This document shows, piece after piece, positions 43,801 through 53,709 of a stretch of DNA of 64,000 bases (position 1 is its first letter; each line of letters begins with the position of its first letter). The DNA lies in contig NZ_FPJO01000007.1 of assembly GCF_900119365.1 (NCBI RefSeq), positions 1 to 64,000 on the forward strand, in the 5' to 3' direction. This DNA is from Streptomyces atratus. GTDB taxonomy: Bacteria; Actinomycetota; Actinomycetes; Streptomycetales; Streptomycetaceae. The position numbers were made by a program, and so were the translations under genes. The notes under the pieces are model-generated. The model was given only the letters and a program-made list of their open reading frames with translations, made no database searches and was not told the origin of the DNA.

Positions 43801-44381
43801 GGGATGATCTTGGCGGAGAAGATGTCCTTGTCGGACGTCTTGTCGATGGAGGAGTCGAAGTAGACACCCGGCGAGCGGACCAGCTGCGACACGACGACAC
43901 GCTCGGTGCCGTTGATGACGAAGGTGCCCTTGTTGGTCATGAGCGGGAAGTCGCCCATGAAGACCGTCTGGGACTTGATCTCGCCGGTCTCGTTGTTGGT
44001 GAACTCAGCGGTGACGAAGAGCGGGGCGGCGAACGTGAAGTCGCGCTCCTTGCACTCGTCGATCGAGTTCTTCGGGGGCTCGAAGCGGTGGTCGCGGAAA
44101 GTCAGCGACATCGACCCGGAGAAGTCTTCGATCGGCGAGATCTCCTCGAAGATCTCTTCCAGGCCGGACTTGGTCGGGACGTTCTGTCCGCTGTCCAGAG
44201 CAGCCTCGACGCGAGCCTTCCATGCGGCATTGCCGAGGAGCCAGTCAAAGCTCTCGGTCTGCAGCGCGAGGAGGTTCGGAACCTCGAGGGGCTCCTTGAT
44301 CTTTGCAAAGGAGATGCGCAGCGGGGCAGTGCTGGCACCGTTGTTCGTATTCGCGGTCGAGGCGTTGCGCGAGGCGGCCAA
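40896..44381 (-). CDS. rpoB: RNA polymerase beta subunit
   Basis: Beta subunit, 1161 residues. I chose the TTG at 44379-44381, which gives (M)[14 protein letters not shown] and has GGAAGGA at a proper distance; ten further codons upstream are open but not conserved. The rifampicin region reads [20 protein letters not shown] then [17 protein letters not shown], so residue 442 (E. coli Ser531 equivalent) is Asn, encoded AAC. Two candidate promoters lie upstream, so rpoBC is not solely dependent on readthrough from rplL. Confidence 0.98.
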   Translation of the reverse strand: MAASRNASTANTNNGASTAPLRISFAKIKEPLEVPNLLALQTESFDWLLGNAAWKARVEAALDSGQNVPTKSGLEEIFEEISPIEDFSGSMSLTFRDHRFEPPKNSIDECKERDFTFAAPLFVTAEFTNNETGEIKSQTVFMGDFPLMTNKGTFVINGTERVVVSQLVRSPGVYFDSSIDKTSDKDIFSAKIIPSRGAWLEMEIDKRDMVGVRIDRKRKQSVTVLLKALGWTTEQILEEFGEYESMRATLEKDHTQGQDDALLDIYRKLRPGEPPTREAAQTLLENLYFNPKRYDLAKVGRYKVNKKLGADEPLDAGVLTSDDVIATIKYLVKLHAGETETVGESGRSIMVETDDIDHFGNRRIRNVGELIQNQVRTGLARMERVVRERMTTQDVEAITPQTLINIRPVVASIKEFFGTSQLSQFMDQNNPLSGLTHKRRLNALGPGGLSRERAGFEVRDVHPSHYGRMCPIETPEGPNIGLIGSLASYGRINAFGFIETPYRKVVDDQVTDEVDYLTADEEDRFVIAQANAPLTDELRFAESRVLVRRRGGEVDYVPGTDVDYMDVSPRQMVSVATAMIPFLEHDDANRALMGANMMRQAVPLIKSEAPLVGTGMEYRCATDAGDVLKAEKDGVVQEVSADYITVTNDDGTYTTYRIAKFMRSNQGTSVNQKVVVSEGDRVVADQVLADGPATENGEMALGKNLLVAFMPWEGHNYEDAIILSQRLVQDDVLSSIHIEEHEVDARDTKLGPEEITRDIPNVSEEVLADLDERGIIRIGAEVVAGDILVGKVTPKGETELTPEERLLRAIFGEKAREVRDTSLKVPHGEIGKVIGVRVFDREEGDELPPGVNQLVRVYVAQKRKITDGDKLAGRHGNKGVISKILPIEDMPFLEDGTPVDIILNPLGVPSRMNPGQVLEIHLGWLASRGWDVSGLGDDWAKRLQSIGADQVAPGTNVATPVFDGAREDEISGLFEATIPNRDGDRLVQPSGKAKLFDGRSGEPFPDPVSVGYMYILKLHHLVDDKLHARSTGPYSMITQQPLGGKAQFGGQRFGEMEVWALEAYGAAYALQELLTIKSDDVTGRVKVYEAIVKGENIPEPGIPESFKVLIKEMQSLCLNVEVLSSDGMSIEMRDTDEDVFRAAEELGIDLSRREPSSVEEV

Positions 44382-44563
44382 GAGGGGGTCCTTCCGAGGG
44401 CTCGGACTCACTACGCGCGTACCGGTCCCAAGCCGGACACGGTGACAGTCAATTCCTGATTCGACCGAAAAGGCCAGGTCAGAGACGATCAGTCATCGAT
44501 GCTGAAGCGAGGGCATGCCCCTGGTGACGGGCAGGGAGCAGCTAACAGGCAGCGCAAAGGGTC

Positions 44564-44592
44564 AGTGTAGCCAAACGGCACACTGATGTCCA
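44564..44592 (-). promoter_or_regulatory. Candidate rpoB promoter (proximal)
   Basis: Minus-strand TGGACA (44587-44592), a 17-nt spacer and TACACT (44564-44569). Start near 44557, leaving a leader of about 175 nt. Confidence 0.7.
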
Positions 44593-44737
44593 GTCGGGGT
44601 TCTCAGAGACCCACGTTGCTCTCAACAGCTGTTCTCAACACCTATGGCTAGCCCTTGCGCGTGGTGCGCTCTTCTTTACTGCCCGCTTCTCACACGATCC
44701 ATGCCTCGGATTCGGATCGATGTGACGACGCGTCCTG

Positions 44738-44766
44738 AGAATTGCGCGCCGCGTGCGGTTCGTCAA
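44738..44766 (-). promoter_or_regulatory. Candidate rpoB promoter (distal, weaker)
   Basis: Minus-strand TTGACG (44761-44766), 17-nt spacer and AATTCT (44738-44743). The -10 is poor. The remainder of the 619-nt gap 44382-45000 contains a CCGACCGGCGCCGGTCGG palindrome near 44811 but no gene. Confidence 0.4.
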
Positions 44767-44904
44767 GGCCCCCCTGCGGGGACGGATCCCCGAGGTCCTC
44801 ACCCGACCGCCGACCGGCGCCGGTCGGCCGCCCCCGGAGAGGCAACGGCGATGATCACCATACTCGTCGCCGCCGGAAGAGCAAGGCAGCCGCCTCGGGT
44901 ACGC

Positions 44905-44940
44905 CGAAGGGCGACCACCCGGATGGGTGATCGCCCTTCG
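44905..44940 (-). terminator. Hairpin after rplL
   Basis: CGAAGGGCGACCACCC (44905-44920) pairs with 44925-44940, one mismatch, 4-nt loop. It follows rplL and precedes the rpoB promoters, so it is a likely partial terminator controlling readthrough. Confidence 0.6.
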
Positions 44941-45000
44941 TGTGATGACGTCCGTGCCGTGCGGCACGGGGCGTCAGAAGGAGTCAGCAGACTCCCTGAG

Positions 45001-45384
45001 TCACTTGACCTCGACGGAAGCGCCGGCGGCCTTGAGGGACTCGGCAGCCTTCTCGGCGGCCTCCTTGGCGACCTTCTCGAGGACCGGCTTCGGGGTGCCG
45101 TCGACGAGGTCCTTGGCCTCCTTCAGACCCAGCGAGGTCAGCTCACGCACGACCTTGATGACCTGGATCTTCTTCTCGCCGGCGCCGGTGAGGATGACGT
45201 CGAACTCGTCCTGCTCCTCGACGGCCTCGGCAACGGCACCCGGGCCGGCCGGGCCGGCGACGGCGACGGCCGCGGCGGCGGTGACGTCGAACTTCTCCTC
45301 GAAGGCCTTCACGAACTCGGAGAGCTCGATGAGGGTCATCTCTTCGAACTGCGCGAGCAGGTCGTCCTGGGACAGCTTCGCCAT
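45001..45384 (-). CDS. rplL: 50S ribosomal protein L7/L12 (bL12)
   Basis: Stalk protein that recruits translation GTPases. The 127-residue acidic product has the N-terminal dimerisation helix region ([20 protein letters not shown]), an Ala/Gly-rich hinge (about 36-52) and the C-terminal domain with [20 protein letters not shown]. It lies 111 nt after rplJ. Confidence 0.98.
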   Translation of the reverse strand: MAKLSQDDLLAQFEEMTLIELSEFVKAFEEKFDVTAAAAVAVAGPAGPGAVAEAVEEQDEFDVILTGAGEKKIQVIKVVRELTSLGLKEAKDLVDGTPKPVLEKVAKEAAEKAAESLKAAGASVEVK

Positions 45385-45495
45385 GATGGCGTCCTTCCAC
45401 TAATTCGGCAGGTGCCGGATGTACATGTAGGCGGGCGTACGTTCGGCCCGCTGCGACCGTCTCCCTAGTGGGCGACGATCAATGCGCGAGCCGAG

Positions 45496-46026
45496 TTACT
45501 CGGCACCGCCCTGCTCTTCGAGCTTGACGCGAAGCGCCTCCGCGGTGCGGACGAACTTCGACGGCAGCGCCTGGAAGAGCGAAGCAGCCTGGGACTGCTT
45601 GCCCTTGAAGGCACCGGCCAGCTTGCTGAGCAGAACCTCGCGGGACTCGAGGTCCGCAAGCTTCTTGATCTCATCGGCGGACAGCGCCTTGCCGTCAAGG
45701 ACACCGCCCTTGATGATCAGGTTCGGGTTCTCCTTGGCGAAGTCACGAAGACCCTTCGCCGACTCCACCGGGTCACCGGTGATGAAGGCAACCGCCGTCG
45801 GACCAGTGAACTGGTCGTCCAGCGAAGTGATCCCGGCCTCGTTGGCCGCAATCTTGGTCAGCGTGTTCTTCACCACGGCGTACTGGGCGTTCTCACCGAG
45901 CGAACGGCGCAGCTCCTTGAGCTGTGCCACGGTGAGACCCCGGTACTCGGTCAGCACGGCGGCGTTCGAGCTGCGGAACTGGTCCGTCAGCTCGGCTACC
46001 GCGGCAGCCTTGTCGGGCCTTGCCAT
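45496..46026 (-). CDS. rplJ: 50S ribosomal protein L10 (uL10)
   Basis: Stalk base protein that carries L12 dimers on its C-terminal helix; the L10-L12 complex represses its own mRNA in many bacteria. The 176-residue product starts [20 protein letters not shown] and has [14 protein letters not shown] and [13 protein letters not shown]. The frame is open far upstream, but the ATG at 46024-46026 has AAGGAGG just before it. Confidence 0.97.
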   Translation of the reverse strand: MARPDKAAAVAELTDQFRSSNAAVLTEYRGLTVAQLKELRRSLGENAQYAVVKNTLTKIAANEAGITSLDDQFTGPTAVAFITGDPVESAKGLRDFAKENPNLIIKGGVLDGKALSADEIKKLADLESREVLLSKLAGAFKGKQSQAASLFQALPSKFVRTAEALRVKLEEQGGAE

Positions 46027-46059
46027 GAGCGTCGGCCTCCTTCCGGGTGATGAGGACCG

Positions 46060-46235
46060 CTCAGAAGGGGCCGGGAAAGACGAAACGCCCCGGCGCGGGC
46101 GCCAGGGCGTAGCTCGACCGAACGAAGTCCGGGAGCTTTCCACAGTCACCTGCGCAGGTCGCCCGTACTCAACGGATCCTTCGGTTGCTGCTCCCTCTTG
46201 CGAGAGCACAGCAACGACCAGCGGTCTTTGGCTTC
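46060..46235 (-). ncRNA. L10 leader (autoregulatory mRNA leader)
   Basis: The transcribed leader between the rplJ promoter and gene contains, on the minus strand, CCAAAGACCGCTGGTCGTTG, CCGAAGGATCCG and GCGCAGGTGACTG, segments typical of actinobacterial L10 leaders that bind the L10-L12 complex. A GC-rich stem (CGCCC..GGGGCG type) follows near 46090-46110. Limits are approximate. Confidence 0.6.
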
Positions 46236-46241
46236 TGTAGG

Positions 46242-46271
46242 AGAGTACGCGACCGTGGTCGCGCCGAGCAA
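46242..46271 (-). promoter_or_regulatory. Candidate rplJL promoter
   Basis: Minus-strand TTGCTC (46266-46271), an 18-nt spacer and TACTCT (46242-46247). Start near 46235. Confidence 0.55.
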
Positions 46272-46301
46272 ATCCGTCCCGCTCCCAGCGGCCCGGGAGG
46301 G

Positions 46302-47204
46302 TCAGGACGCGCCCGAACCCGTTCCCTGCTGCTGCTTCAGGAGCTCGGCGAAGTCGACCGTGTCGGAGGCCGGGGGCTGCTCGACCGAGACCTTCGTCCC
46401 GTAGTCGCTGTAGTACACGGTGGAATTGAGCTCGCCGGTCTTCATCTGGCCGCGCTCGGTCTTCTTGACCAGCAGGTCGTTGTCGTCGACCCAGATGTCG
46501 ACCGTCTCCGTGGTGATGCCGGCGTCGCTCAGCTGCTTCTTCAGCTGCTCCAGCTGGTCGGCGTCGAGCTCGGAGTTCTTCGCGGTCAGGGCGGCGACGT
46601 CGACGGTGCCGGAGTAGTGCGTGGTGGAGACGCCCCGGACGTCCTCCTTGCCGACCTTCTTCACGTCGCCGGAGGCCAGCAGCGACTTGACGCCCTGGTC
46701 CGGGGTGGTGTTCTGCATCTGCTGCTTCATGGCCTCGCCGGAGGCGCCCGCCATCTTGGCGAGGTCGGCGTAGCCGTAGCTGATCCAGTGCTTGCCGCCG
46801 GTCTGCTTCGCGAAGCCGTCGCCCATGTTGACGACGTAGCCGTCCTTGAAGTAGCGGGCCTGCATCGTGCCGGTGCCGCCGGTCTGCTTCATGGCGTCCG
46901 CCATGCTGCCGCCGGTGTACGTGATCTCCATGGTGCCGGTGAGACCGTCGGCCCAGTCGATGGTGCCGGTCTGCTCCATGGACATGGTGGTGCCCATCTG
47001 GGTGGTGCCCTCGACCTTCGCCGAGCTCTCCCCACCGGTCTTCTTCTGCACGTCGAGCAGCGCGGCGATCGGGTCGGCCTTCACGACGCCGCTGCCCTTG
47101 TTGTCGCTCTTGCCGCTGTCCGATCCGCTGCAGGCCGCGACCGACGTCAGCGTCGCCACCACTGCCACCGACAGACACACGCGTCGCACGGTACTGGTCC
47201 TCAT
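46302..47204 (-). CDS. Lipoprotein, LppX/LprAFG-like
   Basis: A 300-residue secreted lipoprotein between rplA and rplJ. The N-terminus [18 protein letters not shown] leads to a lipobox SVAAC, after which a Ser/Gly/Asp linker follows. The mature part ([55 protein letters not shown]) resembles the LppX/LprG-type lipid- or glycolipid-binding fold of actinobacteria. Start ATG at 47204 with GGAAG upstream. Its place inside the ribosomal cluster is, as I recall, conserved in streptomycetes; its function there is unknown. Confidence 0.8.
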   Translation of the reverse strand: MRTSTVRRVCLSVAVVATLTSVAACSGSDSGKSDNKGSGVVKADPIAALLDVQKKTGGESSAKVEGTTQMGTTMSMEQTGTIDWADGLTGTMEITYTGGSMADAMKQTGGTGTMQARYFKDGYVVNMGDGFAKQTGGKHWISYGYADLAKMAGASGEAMKQQMQNTTPDQGVKSLLASGDVKKVGKEDVRGVSTTHYSGTVDVAALTAKNSELDADQLEQLKKQLSDAGITTETVDIWVDDNDLLVKKTERGQMKTGELNSTVYYSDYGTKVSVEQPPASDTVDFAELLKQQQGTGSGAS

Positions 47205-47290
47205 GTCAGCTTCCACCCCTCGTTCGGCTCCGTCGGGGCCTCACGCTAACGCACGGCTCCGACACAGCCTTCGGCAGTACGGATACAAGG

Positions 47291-47325
47291 ACGGGCCCCG
47301 CACCTCGAAAGGTTGCGGGGCCCGT
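47291..47325 (-). terminator. Terminator after rplA
   Basis: ACGGGCCCCGCA (47291-47302) pairs with TGCGGGGCCCGT (47314-47325), with CCT/AGG pairing inside. It closes the rplKA unit before the lipoprotein gene. Confidence 0.7.
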
Positions 47326-47365
47326 CAATGTCACACGTGACGCGGCGTACTGCCGAGCGCGAGGC

Positions 47366-48088
47366 TCAGACGGCGGCCGGGTCCTCCTCGACGAGGAGGT
47401 TGCGGGTGCGGTTGGCGTCCAGCGGGATGCCGGGGCCCATCGTGGTGGCCAGGGTGGCCTTCTTGATGTAGCGGCCCTTGGCGGCGGACGGCTTCAGACG
47501 GAGGATCTCCTCCAGCGCCGCTGCGTAGTTCTCCACCAGCTTGGTGTCGTCGAACGAGACCTTGCCGATGATGAAGTGCAGGTTCGAGTGCTTGTCGACG
47601 CGGAACTCGATCTTGCCGCCCTTGATGTCGTTGACAGCCTTGGCGACATCGGGGGTGACGGTGCCGGTCTTCGGGTTCGGCATCAGACCACGCGGACCGA
47701 GCACTCGGCCGAGGCGGCCGACCTTGCCCATGAGGTCCGGGGTGGCGACGACGGCGTCGAAGTCCAGACGGCCCTTCGCCACCTCGTCGATGAGCTCGTC
47801 GGCGCCGACGATGTCGGCGCCCGCGGCTTCCGCGGCCGCAGCACGGTCACCGGTCGCGAAGACCAGGACCCGGGCGGTCTTGCCGGTGCCGTGCGGGAGG
47901 TTCACGGTGCCACGGACCATCTGGTCGGCCTTGCGCGGGTCGACACCCAGGCAGAACGCGACCTCGACGGTGCCGTCGAACTTGGTGGAGGCGGTGTCCT
48001 TGGCGAGACGGACGGCCTCGAGCGGCGCGTAGTTGCGCGACCGGTCGACCTTGGCGTCCGCAGCGCGGAGGTTCTTGCTGCGCTTCAC
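47366..48088 (-). CDS. rplA: 50S ribosomal protein L1 (uL1)
   Basis: L1-stalk protein that moves E-site tRNA; it can repress rplKA translation. The 240-residue product starts [18 protein letters not shown] and contains [26 protein letters not shown], the family signature region. It follows rplK by 82 nt and ends before a strong terminator. Confidence 0.98.
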   Translation of the reverse strand: MKRSKNLRAADAKVDRSRNYAPLEAVRLAKDTASTKFDGTVEVAFCLGVDPRKADQMVRGTVNLPHGTGKTARVLVFATGDRAAAAEAAGADIVGADELIDEVAKGRLDFDAVVATPDLMGKVGRLGRVLGPRGLMPNPKTGTVTPDVAKAVNDIKGGKIEFRVDKHSNLHFIIGKVSFDDTKLVENYAAALEEILRLKPSAAKGRYIKKATLATTMGPGIPLDANRTRNLLVEEDPAAV

Positions 48089-48170
48089 TTCTACTCCTGT
48101 TGGTTTCAGGGTGTGGAGTCGTGGTGCGGGCCAGCGCTTGGCCCTACCACTGGGGATGTGAGGGGCTGAA

Positions 48171-48605
48171 TCAGCCTTCGACCGTGATGCCCATGGAACG
48201 GGCGGTGCCAGCGATGATCTTCGACGCGGCGTCGAGGTCGTTGGCGTTCAGGTCGGGGAGCTTCGTCGTGGCGATCTCACGGACCTGGGCAGCCGTCAGC
48301 TTGGCGACCTTGGTCTTGTGCGGCTCGCCGGAGCCCTTCTCCACGCCCGCGGCCTTGAGGATCAGCTTCGCGGCCGGCGGAGTCTTGGTCACGAAGGTGA
48401 AGGAACGGTCTTCGTAGACCGTGATCTCCACCGGCACGACCATGCCACGCTGCGACTCGGTCGCGGCGTTGTAGGCCTTGCAGAATTCCATGATGTTGAC
48501 GCCGTGCTGGCCGAGCGCGGGGCCGACCGGCGGGGCCGGGTTGGCCGCGCCGGCGTTGATCTGGAGCTTGATAAGCCCCGTGACCTTCTTCTTCTTGGGA
48601 GGCAT
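48171..48605 (-). CDS. rplK: 50S ribosomal protein L11 (uL11)
   Basis: GTPase-centre protein and target site region for thiostrepton-type antibiotics. The 144-residue product starts [19 protein letters not shown] and shows the Pro-rich [20 protein letters not shown] and the C-terminal [10 protein letters not shown]. It is separated from nusG by an intrinsic terminator, so it probably has its own promoter. Confidence 0.98.
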
Positions 48606-48705
48606 TGCTCTCTCCGGGTCCTAGTGAGAGTGTTTCGCCGCCGTCCGATCATCCGGATGGAGGCATACCGCACAACGATAACGGGTATAGCTGCGCGACC
48701 AAAAA

Positions 48706-48749
48706 CCGAGCAGGTCAGACGGGCTTCTCAGCCGGTCTGACCTGCTCGG
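48706..48749 (-). terminator. Rho-independent terminator after nusG
   Basis: CCGAGCAGGTCAGAC (48706-48720) pairs perfectly with 48735-48749. On the minus strand the stem is followed by TTTTTGG, a U-tract that is uncommon in this GC-rich genome. Confidence 0.85.
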
Positions 48750-48780
48750 TAGGCATGTGTCCAGGAACTGGCGGGAGCCG

Positions 48781-49656
48781 CTAGTTCTTCTGGATCTGGT
48801 CGAAGCTGAGCTCGACCGGGGTCTCGCGGCCGAAGATCTCGACGAGGCCCTTGACCTTCTTCGAGTCGGCGTTGATCTCGTTGATCGTCGCCTGGAGCGT
48901 GGCGAACGGGCCGTCGGTGACGGTGACCGAGTCGCCGACCTCGAAGTCGAGCACCTGGACCTCGACCTTGCGGGCCGGAGCCGGCTTGCCCTCGGCCTCG
49001 GCGGCCTCGCGGGCGGCCTTCTCCTCGGCCTCCGGGGCGAGCATCTTGACGATCTCGTCCAGGGTCAGCGGGTACGGGTCGTAGGCGTTGCCCACGAAGC
49101 CGGTGACGCCGGGAGTGTTGCGGACGACGCCCCAGGACTCGTTCGTCAGGTCCATGCGCACCAGGACGTAACCCGGGAGCTTGTTCTGGCGGACGTTCTT
49201 GCGCTCGCCGTTCTTGATCTGGACGATCTCTTCCTCGGGCACTTCGGCCTGGTAGATGAAGTCCTCGACGTTGAGCGAGACGGCGCGCTGCTCCAGGTTG
49301 GCCTTCACGCGCTTCTCGTAGCCGGCGTACGTGTGGATGACGTACCACTCGCCGGGAAGGCCACGCAGCTCGTCGCGCAGGGCGGTGACGGCGTCGACGG
49401 GGGCGGCCGGCTCGGCCTCCTCCTCGTCGTCCTCGTCGCTCTCGGATTCGGCGTCGGCCTCCGCGGCCTCTTCCTCGTCCTCGTCCTCGACGTGCACGGC
49501 GGCCTGCTCGGCGGGCTCACCAGCGGCGGCGTCGGCAGCTTCGGCCTGGTCCGGCTCCTCGGCGTCCGCCGCCTCGACGATGTCGAGCTCGTCCTCGGCG
49601 GACTCGAAGGCGCCCGCCGTCGGCTCGACGGCGTCGTTCAGGTTCGGGTCAGACAC
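48781..49656 (-). CDS. nusG: Transcription termination/antitermination factor NusG
   Basis: Links RNA polymerase with Rho or the ribosome. The 291-residue product starts at the GTG at 49656 (GGAAGAAG upstream). Residues about 1-95 form a very acidic Glu/Asp/Ala extension typical of streptomycetes, then the NGN domain ([31 protein letters not shown]) and a C-terminal KOW domain ([15 protein letters not shown]). It follows secE and is followed by a strong terminator. Confidence 0.97.
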   Translation of the reverse strand: MSDPNLNDAVEPTAGAFESAEDELDIVEAADAEEPDQAEAADAAAGEPAEQAAVHVEDEDEEEAAEADAESESDEDDEEEAEPAAPVDAVTALRDELRGLPGEWYVIHTYAGYEKRVKANLEQRAVSLNVEDFIYQAEVPEEEIVQIKNGERKNVRQNKLPGYVLVRMDLTNESWGVVRNTPGVTGFVGNAYDPYPLTLDEIVKMLAPEAEEKAAREAAEAEGKPAPARKVEVQVLDFEVGDSVTVTDGPFATLQATINEINADSKKVKGLVEIFGRETPVELSFDQIQKN

Positions 49657-49730
49657 GGTGGCTGCTTCTTCCTGGATTACAAATGGGTGGAACATGCGAA
49701 AGGGGCGCCCATGAGGCGCCCTCCGCGGGA

Positions 49731-50018
49731 TCAGCCGAAGACGTACTTGATGACCCGCTGGAATCCGAAGTCAATCACGGTAACCAGACCGATCATGACG
49801 ACGACGAAGACAATCACCACGCTGGTGTACGTCGTCAGCTGACTACGGGTCGGCCAGACGACCTTGCGCAACTCGGCGACAATCTGGCGGTAGAACAGCG
49901 CGAGGCGGCCCAGAGGGCCCTTCTTTCCGCGCTTTCCGCCCTTCCGGGTCTTCTTCTTCGACTCGGGTACTTCATCCTCGGCATCAGGCATGTCGATGGA
50001 GCCCACGGCGTCCGTCAC
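49731..50018 (-). CDS. secE: Protein translocase subunit SecE
   Basis: Small essential subunit of SecYEG. The 95-residue product starts at the GTG at 50018 (AGGTGAGAAG upstream). It has a basic cytosolic N-terminus, the conserved amphipathic [15 protein letters not shown] and a single C-terminal membrane helix ([20 protein letters not shown]). Longer frames upstream run through the tRNA-Trp gene and are not real. Confidence 0.96.
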   Translation of the reverse strand: MTDAVGSIDMPDAEDEVPESKKKTRKGGKRGKKGPLGRLALFYRQIVAELRKVVWPTRSQLTTYTSVVIVFVVVMIGLVTVIDFGFQRVIKYVFG

Positions 50019-50124
50019 GCTTCTCACCTGATTCCGGGTCATGGCCGTGCCGCGCCCGGTGGAGCCGCACGGCGGTGCATTGAAGTACGTACATGCGCAC
50101 ACATCCTGGCGAAGGAGTGTGTAG

Positions 50125-50197
50125 CAGGGCCGGAGGGACTTGAACCCCCAACCGCTGGTTTTGGAGACCAGTGCTCTACCAATTGAGCTACGACCCT
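50125..50197 (-). tRNA. tRNA-Trp (anticodon CCA)
   Basis: A 73-nt cloverleaf read on the minus strand: acceptor AGGGTCG with CGGCCCT, D arm AGCTCAATTGG, anticodon loop CTCCAAA and T arm GGTTCAAGTCC. CCA is not encoded. It lies upstream of secE and may share its transcript. Confidence 0.95.
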
Positions 50198-50280
50198 TTG
50201 TGGTTTCCACCAACCTACCGCATCTCCCCGGATGGTTCCGGTGTAGGAACGGTGCGGCTGGTGAAGGCCAACGACAGGTG

Positions 50281-50310
50281 AGTGTACGTGTTCAGCGGCC
50301 CGGCGTCGAA
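50281..50310 (-). promoter_or_regulatory. Candidate promoter for tRNA-Trp/secE
   Basis: Minus-strand TTCGAC (50305-50310), 18-nt spacer and TACACT (50281-50286), about 85 nt before the tRNA. The -10 is good; the -35 is moderate. Confidence 0.4.
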
Positions 50311-50422
50311 CAGATAGCTCCCGACCGCTCCTGGTCGCATGTTGTCCGCATGCTGTCCGAGTCGTGTCCGGTCCCTGAAACCCCTGTGCCGACGGGGATC
50401 ACGGTCTGGAACCATGGGGGCC

Positions 50423-51649
50423 ATGAGCGCTGCAACTTCCCCCTCCGAGCGCCGGGTCTCCGCCCGCATCGGTGCGATCTCCGAATCCGCCACTCTCGCC
50501 GTCGACGCCAAGGCCAAGGCCCTCAAGGCCGCCGGCCGTCCGGTGATCGGCTTCGGTGCCGGTGAGCCCGACTTCCCGACCCCCGGCTACATCGTCGATG
50601 CCGCGATCGAGGCCTGCCGCAACCCGAAGTACCACCGCTACACCCCGGCAGGAGGCCTCCCGGAGCTCAAGGCCGCCATTGCGGAGAAGACGCTGCGCGA
50701 CTCCGGCTACGAGGTCGAGGCTTCGCAGATCCTGGTGACCAACGGTGGCAAGCAGGCCATCTACGAGGCGTTCGCCGCGATCCTCGACCCGGGCGACGAG
50801 GTCATCGTCCCCGCCCCGTACTGGACCACCTACCCCGAGTCGATCCGGCTGGCCGGGGGTGTCCCGGTGGAGGTCGTGGCCGACGAGACCACCGGCTACC
50901 GGGTCTCGGTGGAGCAGCTGGAGGCGGCGCGCACCGAGCGCACGAAGGTCGTCCTGTTCGTCTCGCCGTCGAACCCCACCGGTGCCGTCTACAGCGAGGC
51001 CGACGCCGAGGCGATCGGCCGCTGGGCCGTCGAGCACGGCCTGTGGGTGCTGACCGACGAGATCTACGAGCACCTGGTCTACGGCGACGCGAAGTTCACC
51101 TCGCTGCCCGCGATCGTGCCCGAGCTGCGCGACAAGTGCATCGTGGTCAACGGTGTCGCCAAGACGTACGCGATGACCGGCTGGCGGGTGGGCTGGATCG
51201 TCGGCCCGAAGGATGTCGTCAAGGCCGCGACCAACCTCCAGTCGCACGCCACGTCCAACGTCTCCAACGTGGCCCAGGTCGCCGCGCTGGCCGCCGTCTC
51301 CGGGAACCTGGACGCGGTCGCCGAGATGCGTACCGCCTTCGACCGGCGCCGGCAGACCATCGTCCGGATGCTCAACGAGATCGACGGGGTGCTGTGCCCG
51401 GAGCCCGAGGGCGCGTTCTACGCGTACCCCTCGGTGAAGGAACTGCTCGGCAAGGAGATCCGCGGCAAGCGCCCGGCCACCTCCGTCGAGCTGGCGGCGC
51501 TGATCCTGGACGAGGTCGAGGTCGCGGTCGTGCCGGGCGAGGCCTTCGGTACGCCGGGCTACCTCCGCCTCTCGTACGCGCTGGGCGACGAGGACCTCGT
51601 CGAAGGCGTCTCGCGGATCCAGAAGCTGCTGGGCGAGGCCAAGGCGTAG
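50423..51649 (+). CDS. aspC: Pyridoxal-phosphate aminotransferase, aspartate type
   Basis: A 408-residue class I/II aminotransferase, probably aspartate:2-oxoglutarate. It shows [30 protein letters not shown], the substrate/PLP region [11 protein letters not shown], the catalytic lysine in [16 protein letters not shown] and a C-terminal [14 protein letters not shown]. The start ATG at 50423 has GGGGGCC upstream; an ATG three codons earlier is possible. It is divergent from tRNA-Trp/secE. Confidence 0.9.
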   Translation: MSAATSPSERRVSARIGAISESATLAVDAKAKALKAAGRPVIGFGAGEPDFPTPGYIVDAAIEACRNPKYHRYTPAGGLPELKAAIAEKTLRDSGYEVEASQILVTNGGKQAIYEAFAAILDPGDEVIVPAPYWTTYPESIRLAGGVPVEVVADETTGYRVSVEQLEAARTERTKVVLFVSPSNPTGAVYSEADAEAIGRWAVEHGLWVLTDEIYEHLVYGDAKFTSLPAIVPELRDKCIVVNGVAKTYAMTGWRVGWIVGPKDVVKAATNLQSHATSNVSNVAQVAALAAVSGNLDAVAEMRTAFDRRRQTIVRMLNEIDGVLCPEPEGAFYAYPSVKELLGKEIRGKRPATSVELAALILDEVEVAVVPGEAFGTPGYLRLSYALGDEDLVEGVSRIQKLLGEAKA

Positions 51650-51769
51650 CACGTACTGAATTCAGTGGGCGACCTCCGGCTCCGGCCGGGGGTCGCTTCT
51701 GTGTTCGGGCGTCAACCCGATGGGGAAAGCGGCTACCGCTCGACCCCACGTGTGCGGCAGGATCTTGGG

Positions 51770-52792
51770 ATGGAGCGTGATGTACGGCTGTTGCCCAAGG
51801 CCCACCTGCACCTGCATTTCACCGGGTCGATGCGGCCGACGACCCTGCTCGAACTCGCCGACAAGTACGGCGTACACCTGCCGGACGCCCTGACCGGCGG
51901 TGAGCCGCCCAAGCTGCGGGCCACGGACGAGCGCGGATGGTTCCGCTTCCAGCGGCTCTACGACATCGCCCGGTCCTGCCTCAGGGCGCCCGAGGACATT
52001 CAGCGGCTGGTGCGCGAGACGGCCCAGGAGGACGTCGCGGACGGCTCCGGCTGGCTGGAGATCCAGGTCGACCCCACCTCGTACGCCCCGCTGCTCGGCG
52101 GGCTGATCCCGGCGATCGAGATCATCCTGGACGCGGTGGACAGCGCCTCGCGCGAGACCGGGCTGCCGATCCGGGTGGTGATCGCGGCGAACCGGATGAA
52201 GCATCCGCTGGACGCCCGGACGCTCGCCCGGCTCGCGGTGCGGTACGTGGACCGGGGCGTGGTCGGATTCGGGCTCTCCAACGACGAGCGCCGCGGGATG
52301 GCCCGGGACTTCGACCGGGCCTTCGCCATCGCCCGCGAGGGCGGGCTGCTGGCGGCACCGCACGGAGGTGAACTGTCCGGCCCCTCCAGCGTGCGGGACT
52401 GCCTGGACGATCTCGACGCGGCCCGGATCGGGCACGGGGTACGGGCCGCCGAGGACCCCCGGCTGCTGCGCAGGCTGGCGGAGCGCCGGGTGACCTGCGA
52501 GGTCTGCCCGTCGTCGAACGTGGCGCTGGGCGTCTACGAGAAGCCCGCCGACGTACCCCTGCGCAAGCTGTTCGAGGCCGGGGTGCCGATGGCGCTGGGC
52601 GCGGACGATCCGCTGCTCTTCGGTTCCCGGCTGGCCGCGCAGTACGACCTCGTGCGGCGCCATCACGCGTTCACGGACGAGGAGCTCGCGGAGCTGGCCC
52701 GGCAGTCGGTACGGGGCTCCGCCGCACCCGCCCCGGTCCGGGCGGAGCTGCTGGCGGGCGTCGACGACTGGCTGGCGAAGCCCGCGGGCTAG
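51770..52792 (+). CDS. Adenosine deaminase family protein
   Basis: A 340-residue metal-dependent deaminase. HLHLHF (metal HxH, about 12-17), the HGGE motif (PHGGELSGP) with the catalytic Glu, an IGHGV motif, CPSSNVALG and GADDPLLFG (metal Asp) are all present. This fits adenosine or aminodeoxyfutalosine/adenine-type deaminases; exact substrate is uncertain. The stop codon TAG abuts a MITE-like element. Confidence 0.85.
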   Translation: MERDVRLLPKAHLHLHFTGSMRPTTLLELADKYGVHLPDALTGGEPPKLRATDERGWFRFQRLYDIARSCLRAPEDIQRLVRETAQEDVADGSGWLEIQVDPTSYAPLLGGLIPAIEIILDAVDSASRETGLPIRVVIAANRMKHPLDARTLARLAVRYVDRGVVGFGLSNDERRGMARDFDRAFAIAREGGLLAAPHGGELSGPSSVRDCLDDLDAARIGHGVRAAEDPRLLRRLAERRVTCEVCPSSNVALGVYEKPADVPLRKLFEAGVPMALGADDPLLFGSRLAAQYDLVRRHHAFTDEELAELARQSVRGSAAPAPVRAELLAGVDDWLAKPAG

Positions 52793-53002
52793 GGCCTGCC
52801 GTCAAACTGCCGCCGTCGCCCGGAGGGCGGCCGCGCGGCGCCTGGTGCGTGCGATCGCAAGGCGCCGGAATGGTCTCGGATGGGGTCTCCCCTGCTCGAA
52901 CGCAGTTGAGAGCTCGGGGAAGGAGCTACTAGGGCATTTCGGCAACGCCGCGAGCGTGCGTGCCAGGCGCCGCGCGGCAGACGGCAGTTTGACGACAGGG
53001 CC
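52792..53002. mobile_element. 211-bp MITE-like element with imperfect terminal inverted repeats
   Basis: The ends (52792-52812 and 52982-53002) are inverted repeats with 19 of 21 bases matching, both containing GTCAAACTGCCG. Inside, GCGCGGCGCCTGG recurs in inverse near both ends, extending the repeat to about 60 bp with gaps. There is no transposase. Like the element at 17256, it starts GGGCCT at the final base of a gene's TAG. I recall similar sequence in many Streptomyces intergenic regions. Confidence 0.7.
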
Positions 53003-53016
53003 TGGGGAGCGAGCGG

Positions 53017-53622
53017 TTACGCGCCGACGCCCCGCATCAGCGTCCTCGCCAGGGACGCGGCGAACTCGTCGAGGGGCTGCGGCGGCGTCCCGCCGGCCGT
53101 GGCCTCGTAGGCGAACGCCCGCTGCGCGCAGGCCCCCAGCAGCAGCGACGCGGCCGCGTAGGTGTCCGCGTCGGCCCGCACGCGGCCGGCCGCCTGCTCG
53201 GAGCGCAGATAGGCGTCCAGGCCGCGGATGGGCATGTGCGGGCCGGTGCCGAGTTCCCTCATCGCCTCGTTGTGGCGTTCCTTGAGCCTGGGATCGGCGT
53301 ACAGCGAGGCGGCGATCGGGAAGCTCTGCTCGTAGAAGAGTGCGGCCTGGCGGGCGATCTCGGTGAGGTTCTGCTCGACGGTGCGCTCCCAGGCCCCCGG
53401 GGACGCGACAAGCCGTTCCAGCAGCGGGTTGAGCCTGGGCAGCCGTTCCTTGAGCACGACCACGAACAGCTCTTCCTTGCTCGCGAAGTGCTTGTAGAGC
53501 GCGGCCTCCGAGCAGCCCGCGGCTCTGGCGATCTCCTTGGTGGTGGCGCGGGCCAGGCCGATGGTGAGCATCAGCTGATGGGCGGCGTCGATGATGCGGA
53601 CGCGGGCCGGCTTCTGCTCCAT
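53017..53622 (-). CDS. TetR family transcriptional regulator
   Basis: A 201-residue repressor-type protein. The N-terminal helix-turn-helix is clear (IIDAAHQLMLTIGLARATTKEIARAAGCSEAALYKHF, about 10-45). The C-terminal ligand domain is generic. It is divergent from an NAD(P)-binding oxidoreductase gene with a palindrome in the shared intergenic region, so it likely represses both. Confidence 0.9.
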   Translation of the reverse strand: MEQKPARVRIIDAAHQLMLTIGLARATTKEIARAAGCSEAALYKHFASKEELFVVVLKERLPRLNPLLERLVASPGAWERTVEQNLTEIARQAALFYEQSFPIAASLYADPRLKERHNEAMRELGTGPHMPIRGLDAYLRSEQAAGRVRADADTYAAASLLLGACAQRAFAYEATAGGTPPQPLDEFAASLARTLMRGVGA

Positions 53623-53650
53623 GTGTACTCCAGCGAAGCTTGACGAGGTA

Positions 53651-53689
53651 GTGAGTATCCACTCACTCTATAGGTGAGTGAATACTTAC
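53651..53689. promoter_or_regulatory. Palindromic operator between TetR and oxidoreductase genes
   Basis: Arms GTGAGTATCCACTCAC (53651-53666) and GTGAGTGAATACTTAC (53674-53689) form an imperfect inverted repeat around 7 nt. It lies 29 nt upstream of the TetR start and 21 nt upstream of the divergent gene, an ideal repressor position. Confidence 0.7.
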
Positions 53690-53709
53690 CCACCCTGGGA
53701 GGGTGCGCA

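Noticed and set aside
49731..50213. 160-codon version of secE extending through tRNA-Trp
   Set aside because: It would be translated through a tRNA gene; the GTG at 50018 has a good ribosome binding site and gives the family length.
52802..53662. Minus-strand frame of 286 codons overlapping the TetR gene
   Set aside because: Arg-rich shadow in another frame that runs through the inverted-repeat element; the TetR frame has a clear HTH.
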